This document shows positions 17,720 to 27,890 of a stretch of DNA of 64,000 bases, piece after piece (positions within the stretch are counted from its first letter, which is position 1; every line of letters begins with the position of its first letter). The notes beneath the pieces are model-generated. The model searched no databases. It was not told the DNA's origin and saw nothing but the letters and a program-made list of their open reading frames with translations. Position numbers and translations under genes: made by a program. Source of the DNA: Paracoccaceae bacterium (GTDB lineage Bacteria; Pseudomonadota; Alphaproteobacteria; Rhodobacterales; Rhodobacteraceae); the NCBI GenBank assembly GCA_002709405.1, contig PAQV01000045.1:1-64000 (forward strand), written 5' to 3'.

Positions 17720-19387
17720 ATGCAGACCGCGCCCGTCGAGACAATTGTCGTCAATGGGCGGCTTTACACGATGCAGGCCGAAGGCCACCGGGTCGAGGCC
17801 GTTGCGATCTCGGGCGGGCGCATCGTGGCCACCGGAACCACCAACGAAATCCTGGACTTTGCGCCCGGGGCGCGGGTTGTCGATGCCGGGGGGCGGGCCG
17901 GGTTGCCGGGCCTGATCGACAGCCATTGCCACCCCGACATGGAGGGCGCCCGGCGCGGGCGCTGGCACGACTTTTCCGATGGGCAAACGGCCTCGCGCGG
18001 GGCGGTGCTGGACATGATCCGCAAGGCGGCCGCGGACAGCGCGCCCGACCACTGGATCCTGGGCTACAAGTTCGACGACCTGCGCGACGGCGGCTATCCC
18101 ACGCGGGAAGAACTGGACGCGGCCTCGGGCGGGCGGCCGGTGTTCCTCTATCGCCGGTGCGCCCAGATCGGGCTGGCCAATTCCGCCGCACTTGAGGCCG
18201 TGGGCTTTGCCGACGACAGCGCCGACACGTCATTCACGGGCACGGAATTCGGGGCCATCGAAACAGCGGACGGCCGGGCCACGGGGAAGCTCTTCGCCCG
18301 GGCCGCCCACATGGTGATCGACCATATCCAGGCCGATTACACCAAGGACGATTTCCGGCGCGGACTGGGATCGGTCTTTGACGAGTACCTGTCCTTCGGC
18401 ATCACCTCGGTTCACAATTCGCTGGTCCAGACCCAGGCCATCCGGGCTTACCAGGACATGCGCGATGCCGGTGAGCTGGCCCTGCGCGTGGGCCTGCTGA
18501 TCACCGGGCGCGACGAGGACCTGATGCGGGCCGTTCTGCGCTCTGGCCTGCGCAGCGGGTTCGGAGACGACTGGATCCGCATCATCGGGGTCGAATGGGT
18601 GGGCGACGGCAGCACCTCGGGGCGGTCGGCGGCCTATTTCACGCCCTACGTGGGCACGCCGCTGAAGGACGAACCACAAAACCATTGCGGCACGCTGCTG
18701 CTGGACCCGCAGGCGCACCTGGCCCGTGTCCGCGAGGCGCTGGACCTGGGCATGATCGTCTGCACCGACGCCATGGGCGACCGGGGGATCGACGCGGTGA
18801 TCCGGGTCTATGAACAGGCGCTGGCCGATCATCCGGGCCAAGACCACCGGCTGCGCATCGAACATTGCTGCGCGGTCACGCCGGGGAACCTGGCCGGGCT
18901 GAAGCGGAACGGGATCATCTGTTCCTCGGCCGCGGGCTTTGCCTGGGACCTGGGCGACGCCCATATCGCCGCACGAGGGCCCGAGGCCATGACCCACATG
19001 TGGCCGCACCGGGACATGATCGACGCAGGCGTCGTGGCCCCCGCCCATTCCGATCACCCGGTCTGCACCGCCAACCCCTTTGCCGCCATGTCGGCTCTGG
19101 TCAACCGGCGGACCAATTCGGGCGCCTCGCTGGATGCGTCCAAGGCCATTACCGTGCACGAGGCCATCGCTGCCTATACCACGCTGGGGGCCTATGCCGG
19201 GCGCGAAGAGCACCTGAAGGGTCAGCTGAAACCGGGCTTTCTGGGCGATCTGTGCCTGCTGGACCGCGACCCGTTTGACGCACCGTCCCAGACCCTGCAT
19301 GAGACGCGCGTGGACCTGACCATGGTTGGTGGAGAGGTCCGGTTTCAGGGATCCGGTTTCAACGGTTCGGTTTCAGGGGGAACATGA
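17720..19387 (+). CDS. YtcJ-like metal-dependent amidohydrolase (amidohydrolase 3 family)
   Basis: A 555-residue hydrolase of the YtcJ group. Metal ligands HCH at 69-71 in IDSHCHPD, a conserved EHCCAVTP and the PAHSDHPVC segment near the end of the barrel are visible. N-terminal VNGRLYTMQAEGHRVEAVAI is the usual composite-domain opening. The start is 28 bp beyond the terminator with only a weak purine tract before it, so expression may rely on read-through or a promoter not evident here. It is followed on ATGA-spaced sequence by an FAD-linked oxidase. Likely a third hydrolase of the nitrogen-compound module; substrate unknown. Confidence 0.88.
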   Translation: MQTAPVETIVVNGRLYTMQAEGHRVEAVAISGGRIVATGTTNEILDFAPGARVVDAGGRAGLPGLIDSHCHPDMEGARRGRWHDFSDGQTASRGAVLDMIRKAAADSAPDHWILGYKFDDLRDGGYPTREELDAASGGRPVFLYRRCAQIGLANSAALEAVGFADDSADTSFTGTEFGAIETADGRATGKLFARAAHMVIDHIQADYTKDDFRRGLGSVFDEYLSFGITSVHNSLVQTQAIRAYQDMRDAGELALRVGLLITGRDEDLMRAVLRSGLRSGFGDDWIRIIGVEWVGDGSTSGRSAAYFTPYVGTPLKDEPQNHCGTLLLDPQAHLARVREALDLGMIVCTDAMGDRGIDAVIRVYEQALADHPGQDHRLRIEHCCAVTPGNLAGLKRNGIICSSAAGFAWDLGDAHIAARGPEAMTHMWPHRDMIDAGVVAPAHSDHPVCTANPFAAMSALVNRRTNSGASLDASKAITVHEAIAAYTTLGAYAGREEHLKGQLKPGFLGDLCLLDRDPFDAPSQTLHETRVDLTMVGGEVRFQGSGFNGSVSGGT

Positions 19388-19388
19388 C

Positions 19389-20738
19389 ATGATCAGCGAC
19401 GCTCTGGCCGAGTTGCGGGCCACCTTGGGGCCGGCAGGCTGCCTGGAAGGCCCCGCCATGTACGAGGTCTCGCGCCTGCATGATGCCAGCGGCCACCGGG
19501 CCGAGGGCCAGCCGCTGGCCCTGCTGCGTCCGGCCAGCGTCGACGAGATCTCGGCCGCGATGGCCATCTGCCACCGTCACGGGATCCCTGTCGTGCCACA
19601 GGGCGGCCTGTCGGGCCTGACGGGTGCCGCCAACGCGGGCGACGGCGAAATCGCCCTGTCGCTGGCCCGGTTCAGCGGGGTCGAAAGCATCGACGCGGCC
19701 TCGGGCGTGATGACCGTGCGCGCGGGCACCGTGCTGGAAACCGCCCAGGGGATCGCCGCCGAGGCCGGCTTCCTGCTGCCCGTCGACCTGGGGTCGCGCG
19801 GGTCCTGCCAGATCGGCGGCATCGTGTCGACCAATGCCGGCGGCGTGCGGGTGATCCGCCATGGCACCACCCGCGACAACGTGCTGGGGATCGAGGCGGT
19901 GCTGCCCGACGGCACGGTGATGTCGCATCTGAACAAGGTGACCAAGGACAACACGGGCTATGACCTGCGCCACCTGGTGATCGGGTCCGAAGGCACCCTG
20001 GCCGTGGTCACCCGCGTGGTGATGCGCCTGCGACCCTTGCCCGCGCCGCCCGAAACGGCGCTGTGTGCCCTGCCCGATTTCGATGCCGTCATGGCTCTGC
20101 TGAACACCGCCCGCGCGCGCCTGCCGCTGTCGGCCTTCGAGGTCATGTGGCGCGACCATTTCGACATGAGCGGCGGGACCGGCATGTTCGCCGAAACGCC
20201 GCCCCTGTGCGTGCTGATCGAGGCCGAGGGCCCGGGATTGGAAGCGGTCTTGGAGGAGGCCTTCGAGACGGGCCGCGTCACCGACGCGCTGATCGCCCAG
20301 TCCACGTCCGAGGCCCGCCAGTTCTGGGAAGTCCGCGAAAGCCACAAACCGACCCGCGACCTGAACGAGCTGCTGAACCTCGACGTCAGCCTGCCGGTCG
20401 AATGCATGGCCCCCTTCGTCGCCCGCTGCGATGCCGCGCTGAAGGCGCTGGACCCGGCGGCCGACAGCTATTTCTTCGGCCACGTGGGCGACGGAAACCT
20501 GCACCTGATGGCCGCCCTGCCCGGCTTTGGCTGGGCCGATGGCGAGGATGCCCTGCAGGCCCTGGCCTACGAGCTGGTGCGCGAATATGGCGGGTCGATC
20601 TCGGCCGAGCACGGCATCGGCACCGTCAAGCGCCCGTTCCTGCACATGTCGCGCAGCGCCACCGAGATCGCCACCATGCGCGCGATCAAGGCTGTCTTCG
20701 ATCCCGACGGGCGGATGAACCCGGGCAAGGTGCTGTGA
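19389..20738 (+). CDS. FAD-linked oxidase, D-2-hydroxyacid dehydrogenase (GlcD/D-LDH family)
   Basis: A 449-residue flavoprotein. The FAD-binding PCMH domain shows PQGGLSGLTGAANA near residues 69-82 and GIVSTNAGGVRVIRHG; the C-terminal domain shows HVGDGNLHLMAA and AEHGIGTVKR, the metal and active-site segments of the D-2-hydroxyglutarate/D-lactate dehydrogenase group. I start at the ATG at 19389, one base after the hydrolase stop, with GGGGGAAC upstream; a longer open frame overlaps the previous gene. It would oxidise a D-2-hydroxy acid to a 2-oxo acid, which the ThDP enzyme of the module could then use; this link is inference. Confidence 0.92.
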   Translation: MISDALAELRATLGPAGCLEGPAMYEVSRLHDASGHRAEGQPLALLRPASVDEISAAMAICHRHGIPVVPQGGLSGLTGAANAGDGEIALSLARFSGVESIDAASGVMTVRAGTVLETAQGIAAEAGFLLPVDLGSRGSCQIGGIVSTNAGGVRVIRHGTTRDNVLGIEAVLPDGTVMSHLNKVTKDNTGYDLRHLVIGSEGTLAVVTRVVMRLRPLPAPPETALCALPDFDAVMALLNTARARLPLSAFEVMWRDHFDMSGGTGMFAETPPLCVLIEAEGPGLEAVLEEAFETGRVTDALIAQSTSEARQFWEVRESHKPTRDLNELLNLDVSLPVECMAPFVARCDAALKALDPAADSYFFGHVGDGNLHLMAALPGFGWADGEDALQALAYELVREYGGSISAEHGIGTVKRPFLHMSRSATEIATMRAIKAVFDPDGRMNPGKVL

Positions 20739-20747
20739 TCGGCGCGA

Positions 20748-21212
20748 TCACTGGGCCGAGACCTCCCAGCCGCGGATGATCACCGCCTGACCGCCATCGG
20801 GCACCTGCAGCGTGCCCACGATCAGCCGCCGCGACAGCACGGCCCAGGGGCCATCTGGGGCAGAGACCTCGATCCGGGACATGCGGTAGGGCTCGGGCAG
20901 CGTGCGGTCGATGACCACCCGGTTGCGAATGGTCAGGACGGCCCCGTCATGGGCCTGCATTTCGTATAGCGCATCCAGTTCGGTCACACCGTCGCGGCGC
21001 ACCAGCTGGCGATCCGCCCCGCCGGGCAGGATGCTGCCGTGAAAGCCCGGCATGTCGGGGCCGCCGCGGAACCGCCCGCCCAGGATCGGCACGATGCGCC
21101 GCTCTCCCAGGGGGCCGGGGCCAAGCGCCTGCATGGGGCCGATCTCGACCTCTGCCTCCCACAGCATCCGGTGGTGCAGCGCCAGGGGCGGGATCTGGTC
21201 AAGGTGGGACAT
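20748..21212 (-). CDS. DUF3237 family protein
   Basis: A 154-residue cytoplasmic protein without signal or membrane segment. RRIVPILGGRFRGGP, followed by GADRQLVRRDGVTELDALYEM and RMSRIEVSAP, is the pattern of DUF3237 beta-barrel proteins, whose biochemical function is not established. The ATG at 21212 gives family length; the open frame to 21419 is longer but lacks similarity. It is convergent with the FAD oxidase (9 bp gap) and divergent from the arabinofuranosidase operon. No clear partner can be named. Confidence 0.8.
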   Translation of the reverse strand: MSHLDQIPPLALHHRMLWEAEVEIGPMQALGPGPLGERRIVPILGGRFRGGPDMPGFHGSILPGGADRQLVRRDGVTELDALYEMQAHDGAVLTIRNRVVIDRTLPEPYRMSRIEVSAPDGPWAVLSRRLIVGTLQVPDGGQAVIIRGWEVSAQ

Positions 21213-21445
21213 GGGGGCTCCGGCTGGTGATCTGGCGTGAACCGTATCGCCCTCTGGCCGGCCTGACCAGATCGGCCCGGTGCCCGCGGCCTGTCCCTGA
21301 AGGCTGTCCGGACCGGCGCCATGGCGGGGGAAAACACCATCCGGGCCCTGAAATTGCGCCTGCAAAAGCACCTTAAAATAACAAATGAAATCAGCCTCCT
21401 GACCCGTATCACCCCGCATTCATCCCAGATCCGGGCTTTCTTTTG

Positions 21446-21487
21446 TTGACAGGATGCCAGTTCGCCCCTCAATTTGTCGGACAAATT
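21446..21487 (+). promoter_or_regulatory. Promoter and 17-bp palindromic operator of the arabinofuranosidase operon
   Basis: TTGACA at 21446-21451 is a consensus -35. The perfect inverted repeat AATTTGTC-G-GACAAATT (21471-21487) begins inside the expected -10 position and ends two bases before the GGGAGG ribosome site. The TTGTCnGACAA core resembles FadR/GntR-family operators. Binding here would block both polymerase and early transcription. Confidence 0.82.
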
Positions 21488-21500
21488 AAGGGAGGAATCG

Positions 21501-23006
21501 ATGAAGGTCTCAGCCGCCATCCATCGCGCTTTTGAAATCAGCCAGATCGACGACAGGCTGTATGCCGCCTTCATCGAACACATGGGCCGGGCGATCTATT
21601 CGGGCATCTATGAACCGGGCCATCCGCTGGCCGATGCCCATGGCTTCCGCCGCGACGTGGCGCAGATGGTGCGCGACCTGAACATCCCCGCGATCCGCTA
21701 TCCGGGCGGCAATTTCGTGTCGGCCTACAACTGGGAAGACGGCATTGGCCCCAAGCAGGACCGCCCCGTGCGGCTGGACCTGGCCTGGCGATCGAAGGAA
21801 AGCAACCAGGTCGGCATCAACGAATTCGCCGTCTGGGCCGAGGACCTGGGGCTCGACATGATGCTGGCGGTCAACCTCGGCTCGCGCGGGATCTCGGATG
21901 CGCGAAACTTCATGGAATACGTCAACCATCCCTCGGGCACCCACTGGTCCGACCTGCGCCGCAGTCATGGGGTGAATGCGCCCTACAACGTGAAAATGTG
22001 GTGCCTGGGCAACGAGATGGACGGCCCCTGGCAGATCGGCCACAAGGAGGCCAAGGAATACGGCCGGCTGGCCGATGAAACCGCCAAGGCCCTTCGCCAG
22101 CTGACGCCGGGCGCGGAAATGATCGTCTGCGGGTCCTCCAACGATGAAATGCCGACCTATCCCGACTGGGAACGCGGCGTGCTGGAAGAATGCTACGAGA
22201 ACGTCGATTACATCTCGTTGCACAAGTATTTCGGCAATTCCAGCCGCGATACGCTGAACTTCTTCGGCAAGGTCGAGGAAACCGGCCGCTACATACAGGC
22301 CATCGCCGGGGTGATCGACTTCGTGAAGGCCAAGAAGCGGGCGAAGAACGATGTTTACATCTGCTTCGACGAATGGAACGTCTGGTATCACAAGCGCGAA
22401 CAGGATTCCCAGAACTGGAAAAGCTGGGACTGGCCCGAGGCGCCCGCCCTGCTGGAAGAGGACTACAATTTCGAGGACGCGCTGTTCATCGGCTGCCTGC
22501 TGAACGAATTCATCCGCCGCTCGGACCGGGTCAAGATCGCCTGCATCGCCCAGCTGGTGAACGTGATCGCCCCGATCCGGGCCGAGGCGGGCGGGCCGGC
22601 CTGGCGGCAGACGATCTACTGGCCTTACCAGCTGGCCTCGCTTTACGGGCGCGGCACGGCGCTGCGGGTTTCGGTAGACGGGCCGAAATACGATTGCTCC
22701 GTGGCCGACGATGTCGATTACCTCGACGTGGCGGCCACCCATGACCAGGACGCGGGCACGGTGACGGTCTTCCTGATCAACCGCCACCTGACCGAAGCGG
22801 CCGACCTGCGCATGGCCCTGACCGGGTTCGAGGGTGCCACGCTGATCGACCACCAGGTGCTTGCGGGCCACGACCTTCTGGCCACCAACGGCCCCGGGTC
22901 CGAGCCCATCGCGCCCGTGCCCGGACAGGGCGTGGCGGTCGAGGACGGTGCGCTAGGCGGATCGCTGGCGCCGCTGTCCTACCACATGGTGCGGCTGAAA
23001 GTGTAA
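21501..23006 (+). CDS. abfA: Alpha-N-arabinofuranosidase, glycoside hydrolase family 51
   Basis: A 501-residue retaining glycosidase that releases L-arabinose from arabinofuranosyl oligosaccharides. The TIM barrel carries the acid/base Glu172 in LGNEMDGPWQ and the nucleophile Glu291 in CFDEWNVWY; RYPGGNFVSAYNWEDGIG (about 66-83) is a GH51 substrate-loop signature. A beta-sandwich follows to the C-terminus. No signal peptide, so it acts on imported oligosaccharides in the cytoplasm. The ATG at 21501 has GGGAGGAATCG upstream, next to a palindromic operator. The importer genes follow in the same operon, which supports arabinose-containing oligosaccharides as ligands. Confidence 0.95.
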   Translation: MKVSAAIHRAFEISQIDDRLYAAFIEHMGRAIYSGIYEPGHPLADAHGFRRDVAQMVRDLNIPAIRYPGGNFVSAYNWEDGIGPKQDRPVRLDLAWRSKESNQVGINEFAVWAEDLGLDMMLAVNLGSRGISDARNFMEYVNHPSGTHWSDLRRSHGVNAPYNVKMWCLGNEMDGPWQIGHKEAKEYGRLADETAKALRQLTPGAEMIVCGSSNDEMPTYPDWERGVLEECYENVDYISLHKYFGNSSRDTLNFFGKVEETGRYIQAIAGVIDFVKAKKRAKNDVYICFDEWNVWYHKREQDSQNWKSWDWPEAPALLEEDYNFEDALFIGCLLNEFIRRSDRVKIACIAQLVNVIAPIRAEAGGPAWRQTIYWPYQLASLYGRGTALRVSVDGPKYDCSVADDVDYLDVAATHDQDAGTVTVFLINRHLTEAADLRMALTGFEGATLIDHQVLAGHDLLATNGPGSEPIAPVPGQGVAVEDGALGGSLAPLSYHMVRLKV

Positions 23007-23009
23007 GCC

Positions 23010-24083
<1,074 letters not shown>

Positions 24084-24154
24084 GCCTGCACGACAGCAGA
24101 CCACAAGGGAGGGGGCGCGCCATCGGCGCACCCGGTCACAGGAGGAAGACCGAC

Positions 24155-25441
24155 ATGAAGTTCAAGACATTGGCGCAAGTCTCTGCAATCGCGGCTATAA
24201 CCGGGCTGGGCCTGCCGGCCTTTGCCCAGCAGACCGTCACCTGGTGGGATTTCTTCGCCGGCGGCGACGGGGTGCGCATGAAGGGGTTGATCGACCAGTT
24301 CAACGCCGAACATGACGACATCCAGATCGAGGCCACGACCCTGGAATGGGGCGTGCCCTTCTACACCAAGATCCGCACCTCGGCCGCTGTCGGGCGCGGG
24401 CCCGACCTGATGACCTATCACCTGTCGCGCATGCCCCTTGGCCTGAGCGAAGGCGTGCTGACCCCGATCACCGCCGAGGACCTCGAAGCCGGCGGCATTG
24501 CCGAGGGCGATTTCTTTGCCGGGGCCCTGGACAGCGCCAAGGGCCCGGACGGGCAGCTGTACGCCGTGCCCTTCGATATCCATTCCATCGTGCTCTACTA
24601 CAACAAGTCCTACCTCGAAGGGACGCGGTTCCTGGACGATGACGGCAACCTGACCGGCATTTCCAGCGTCGCCGATTTCGAAGAGGCCCTGGCCGCGGCC
24701 AAGGAGAACGGTGCCGAAAGCCCGGTGACCTATGCCACCGGCGATGACGGCGGGGTCTTCCGCGTGTTCTACACCCTGCTGTCGCAACAGGGCGGCACGC
24801 TGATCTCTGACGCGGGCGAAGTCCTGCCCGGCGACAGCGCCGAGAAGGCCGTCAAGGCCGTAGAGATCATGACCAAGTGGCACGACGAAGGCTGGCAGCC
24901 GGAACAGGCGCTCTACGAGGCCTCGGTCGCGCTGTTCACCTCGGGCAAAAGCGCGTTTCAGCTGAACGGCGTCTGGGAAGTGCCGACGATGAACGACCTG
25001 GCGGCCAATGGCGATCTGGGCTTCGAATGGGGCGCGGTCGAGGTCCCGCAGCTGATGGACAGCCAGACGACCTGGGCCGACAGCCATGCCTGGGCGATCC
25101 CGGTGCAGGGCGACGAGACGATGGACCCCGAAAAGCGCGCGGCGGTCATGCAGGTCATCGGCTGGATGGAAAAGCACGCCATCCAATGGGCCGATGCGGG
25201 CCATATCCCGGCCTACAAGCCGGTGGCCGAGTCCGAGGAGTTCAAGGTGATGGAGCCCAACGCCACCTATTCCACCCTGGCCTCCAAGGCGACCTACGAT
25301 CCGCGCTCCGAAGTGGCCGGCGTGGCCTCGCCCGCCTACGATGCGGCGCAGAACATCATCTCTCCAGCGATCCATGGCTACCTGTCGGCCGAAGACGCCG
25401 TCGCCCAGATGAAGGGCGAGCTTGAAGGCCGGATGAAGTAA
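24155..25441 (+). CDS. Sugar ABC transporter periplasmic substrate-binding protein
   Basis: A 428-residue family 1 binding protein. Signal peptide MKFKTLAQVSAIAAITGLGL with cleavage after PAFA near residue 24; the mature chain begins QQTVTWWDFFAGGDGVRMKG. LSRMPLGLSEGVL and FQLNGVWEVPTM fit the family. AGGAGGAAG precedes the ATG with ideal spacing, predicting strong translation. Its place after the GH51 and ATPase genes suggests arabinofuranosyl oligosaccharide as the ligand. Confidence 0.94.
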   Translation: MKFKTLAQVSAIAAITGLGLPAFAQQTVTWWDFFAGGDGVRMKGLIDQFNAEHDDIQIEATTLEWGVPFYTKIRTSAAVGRGPDLMTYHLSRMPLGLSEGVLTPITAEDLEAGGIAEGDFFAGALDSAKGPDGQLYAVPFDIHSIVLYYNKSYLEGTRFLDDDGNLTGISSVADFEEALAAAKENGAESPVTYATGDDGGVFRVFYTLLSQQGGTLISDAGEVLPGDSAEKAVKAVEIMTKWHDEGWQPEQALYEASVALFTSGKSAFQLNGVWEVPTMNDLAANGDLGFEWGAVEVPQLMDSQTTWADSHAWAIPVQGDETMDPEKRAAVMQVIGWMEKHAIQWADAGHIPAYKPVAESEEFKVMEPNATYSTLASKATYDPRSEVAGVASPAYDAAQNIISPAIHGYLSAEDAVAQMKGELEGRMK

Positions 25442-25508
25442 GACGGTCGGGCGGCATGGGCCATTCAAGGCACGTGCCGCCCGGTTCGCAAGCAAGGGTG
25501 TTCAACAG

Positions 25509-26396
25509 ATGTCGATGATCCGCAACAACCGGCGGCACAAGCTGGTGGCCTATTCGCTGATCCTGCCCTTCGTGGCGATCTTTGCCCTGGTCTTTGCCTA
25601 CCCGGTGATCGAGGTCATCCGCCTCAGCTTCACCGACGCCCCGCTGATCGGCAGTGGCGACTGGGTGGGACTGGACAATTACAAGCGGCTGCTGTCCGAT
25701 CGGCTGTTCTATACCTCGCTGAAGAACAACGGCTATTTCGTGCTGCTGACTGTCGTGCCGACGACCGTCATCGCCCTGCTGATCGCATTGGCCGTCAACC
25801 GGCTGTCGGGGCGGATGCAGGCGCTGGCCCTGGTGCTGTTCTTCACGCCCTACGTGCTGCCCGTGTCCGTGGTCACCCAGATCTGGGCCTGGATGCTGGA
25901 TTTCCAGTTCGGCATCCTGCAGCCCGTCCTGGAATTCTTCACCGGCAAGCCGGTGCCCGTGTTCAAGAACCCCTTCTGGGTCATGCCCGCCGTGGCCGTT
26001 GTCACGATCTGGTGGACCAACGGGTTCAACGTGCTGCTGTTCATCGCCGGGCTGCGCAACATCCCCGAAGAGCTTTACGAGGCGGCCAAGCTGGACGGGG
26101 CGACGTCGCGCCAGCTGTTCTTCCGGGTGACCTGGCCGCTGCTCTGGCCCGTCACCGCGCTGGTGCTGACCCTGCAGCTGATCCTGCAACTCAAGATCTT
26201 CGACCAGGTCTACCTGCTGTCCGAGGGCGGGCCCTTCAACTCCAGCTATGTCCTGCTGCTGATGGTCTACCGAGAGGCCTTCCAGCTGAACAACGGCGGC
26301 TACGCGGCGGCGATCTCGCTGGTGCTGTTCCTGATCATCGTCGTCGTGTCGGTCCTGCAATTCCAGATCCTGCGCATCGGAGGCCGTGACAAATGA
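25509..26396 (+). CDS. Carbohydrate ABC transporter permease (MalF/UgpA type)
   Basis: A 295-residue inner-membrane subunit, six hydrophobic segments, the first at about 12-35. The EAA loop is EELYEAAKLDGATSRQLF followed by TWPLLWPV. Only a weak AAGGGTG ribosome site is seen 67 bp after the binding-protein gene. The stop overlaps the next start (ATGA at 26393). Confidence 0.93.
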   Translation: MSMIRNNRRHKLVAYSLILPFVAIFALVFAYPVIEVIRLSFTDAPLIGSGDWVGLDNYKRLLSDRLFYTSLKNNGYFVLLTVVPTTVIALLIALAVNRLSGRMQALALVLFFTPYVLPVSVVTQIWAWMLDFQFGILQPVLEFFTGKPVPVFKNPFWVMPAVAVVTIWWTNGFNVLLFIAGLRNIPEELYEAAKLDGATSRQLFFRVTWPLLWPVTALVLTLQLILQLKIFDQVYLLSEGGPFNSSYVLLLMVYREAFQLNNGGYAAAISLVLFLIIVVVSVLQFQILRIGGRDK

Positions 26397-27223
26397 CCCC
26401 CATCCGCCGCATCGAGAACCTGGCCCTGACCTGCATCACCATCTTTGCCGGGCTGCTCTGGATCTTCCCGCTGTACTGGGCGTTCAACACCTCGATCCGC
26501 TCGGAAAACCGGGTGGTGTCGGACGAGGCCGGGCTGATCCCCGACGAGTTCAACCTGTCGTCCTATATCGACGCCCTGTTCAACACCTCGCTGATGGATT
26601 GGTACATCAATTCCATCGGCACCTCGGTGATCATCACCTTCATCGTGCTGCTGACCGGCATGATGTGCGCCTATGCGCTCAGCCAGATGCAGTTTCCCGG
26701 CCGCAAGGCGCTGTACCTGGTTGTGCTGGCCAGTTTCATGGTGCCGGCCCAGGCGCTGGTGGTGCCGCAATTCGTGCTGATGAACGACCTGGACCTGATC
26801 AACCGCTGGGGAGGCATCATCCTGCCGCAGCTGGTCGTGCCGGTGGTCATCATCGTCTACAAGCAGTTCTTCGATGCCGTGCCCAAAGAGATGAAGGAAG
26901 CGGTGGTGCTGGATGGCGGGGGCGATTACACGCTGCTCTTCAAGGTCTACCTGCCGCTGAACTGGGGCATCACCACGGCCCTTGGCATCATCACCTTCAT
27001 CATGTCCTGGAACGCCTTCCTGTGGCCCTTCCTGGTGATCACGACCGAGGACATGATGACCATTCCCGTGGGCATCACCCAGGTCAACGATGCCTTCGGC
27101 GTGGCCTATGCACGGATCATGTCGGTGGCCCTGCTGGCCGCGGCCCCGGTGGTGATTGCCTACCTGATCTTCCAGAAACGCGTGACCGAGGCCGTGATGA
27201 TCTCGTCGGGCGTCAAGGGCTAG
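26393..27223 (+). CDS. Carbohydrate ABC transporter permease (MalG/UgpE type)
   Basis: A 276-residue inner-membrane subunit paired with the previous gene. EAA loop KEMKEAVVLDGGGDYTLLF followed by YLPLNWGI; MSWNAFLWPFLVI and the terminal FQKRVTEAVMISSGVKG are typical of MalG-like proteins. It ends the operon and a strong terminator follows 27 bp later. Confidence 0.93.
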   Translation: MTPIRRIENLALTCITIFAGLLWIFPLYWAFNTSIRSENRVVSDEAGLIPDEFNLSSYIDALFNTSLMDWYINSIGTSVIITFIVLLTGMMCAYALSQMQFPGRKALYLVVLASFMVPAQALVVPQFVLMNDLDLINRWGGIILPQLVVPVVIIVYKQFFDAVPKEMKEAVVLDGGGDYTLLFKVYLPLNWGITTALGIITFIMSWNAFLWPFLVITTEDMMTIPVGITQVNDAFGVAYARIMSVALLAAAPVVIAYLIFQKRVTEAVMISSGVKG

Positions 27224-27250
27224 GGACCTCCGAACGCCCTGCCCTGCCAA

Positions 27251-27282
27251 CGCCCCGGCTGCCTTCCGCCGGGGCGTTTTTT
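27251..27282 (+). terminator. Rho-independent terminator of the arabinofuranosidase operon
   Basis: Perfect 9-bp stem CGCCCCGGC (27251-27259) and GCCGGGGCG (27268-27276), 8-base loop, then six T (27277-27282). From here to 27482 I see no gene or other signal. Confidence 0.94.
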
Positions 27283-27482
27283 CATGGAACAACGGAAGCC
27301 GGGCGCGCGGCTGCCCGTGAGGTTGCGCTTCAAACCTTTGGGGTCGCCACTTTATGGCTGTCATTTGCCTCTGACAGGGATGCCGGCGCGTAAGGATGAC
27401 AAAGCGTCAGCCCGCCGGGACGGGCAGGCGCTCGCCCGGCTCCTGCGGTTTGACTCCGCGCGGGTCTGCGTCCTGACCGGCC

Positions 27483-27866
27483 TCAAATCTGCTCGGCAAT
27501 AGCCGCCTTGTCGATCACCGACCAGACCCGCGCAATCCGCCCATCCCGGAATTCGTAGAAGACGTTCTCGGCGAACCTCACCCGCTGGCCGTCAACGAGC
27601 AGGCCGAACAACTCCCCCACGGGATGGCAATCGAACAGCAGCCGCGCGGCTACCATCGGCCCATCGGTCATCAGCATGTCGATGTTGAACCGCAGGTCCG
27701 GGATCGCCCGGACATCGGCTTCCAGCATCTCGCGGTAGCCGGTCAGCCCGAAGCACCGGCCGTTGTGTTCGACTTCGGCGGCCACGTGATCGCCGAGGCT
27801 GGGCCAGTCGTGGCGGTTGAGGCAATCGATATAGGCACGGTAGGCCCCGGCCAGATCATCCGTCAT
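27483..27866 (-). CDS. NTF2-like/SnoaL-type ester cyclase family protein
   Basis: A 127-residue cone-fold protein with AYIDCLNRHDWPSLGDHV at the N-terminus, GREMLEADVRAIPDLRFNID-type core (YREMLEADVRAIPDLRF) and VFYEFRDGRIARVWSVIDK at the C-terminus, as in SnoaL-like polyketide cyclases and related small isomerases. No signal peptide. It lies 24 bp downstream of a GntR gene on the same strand, so it may be cotranscribed. Function is not predictable beyond the fold; members range from cyclases to ligand-binding proteins. Confidence 0.8.
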   Translation of the reverse strand: MTDDLAGAYRAYIDCLNRHDWPSLGDHVAAEVEHNGRCFGLTGYREMLEADVRAIPDLRFNIDMLMTDGPMVAARLLFDCHPVGELFGLLVDGQRVRFAENVFYEFRDGRIARVWSVIDKAAIAEQI

Positions 27867-27890
27867 CAGTCTCGTCCATCGGGAAAGCTG

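Noticed and set aside
27284-27502. A 72-codon plus-strand frame after the arabinofuranosidase operon
   Set aside because: It begins in the T tract of a terminator, has no ribosome site and no similarity; left as intergenic.
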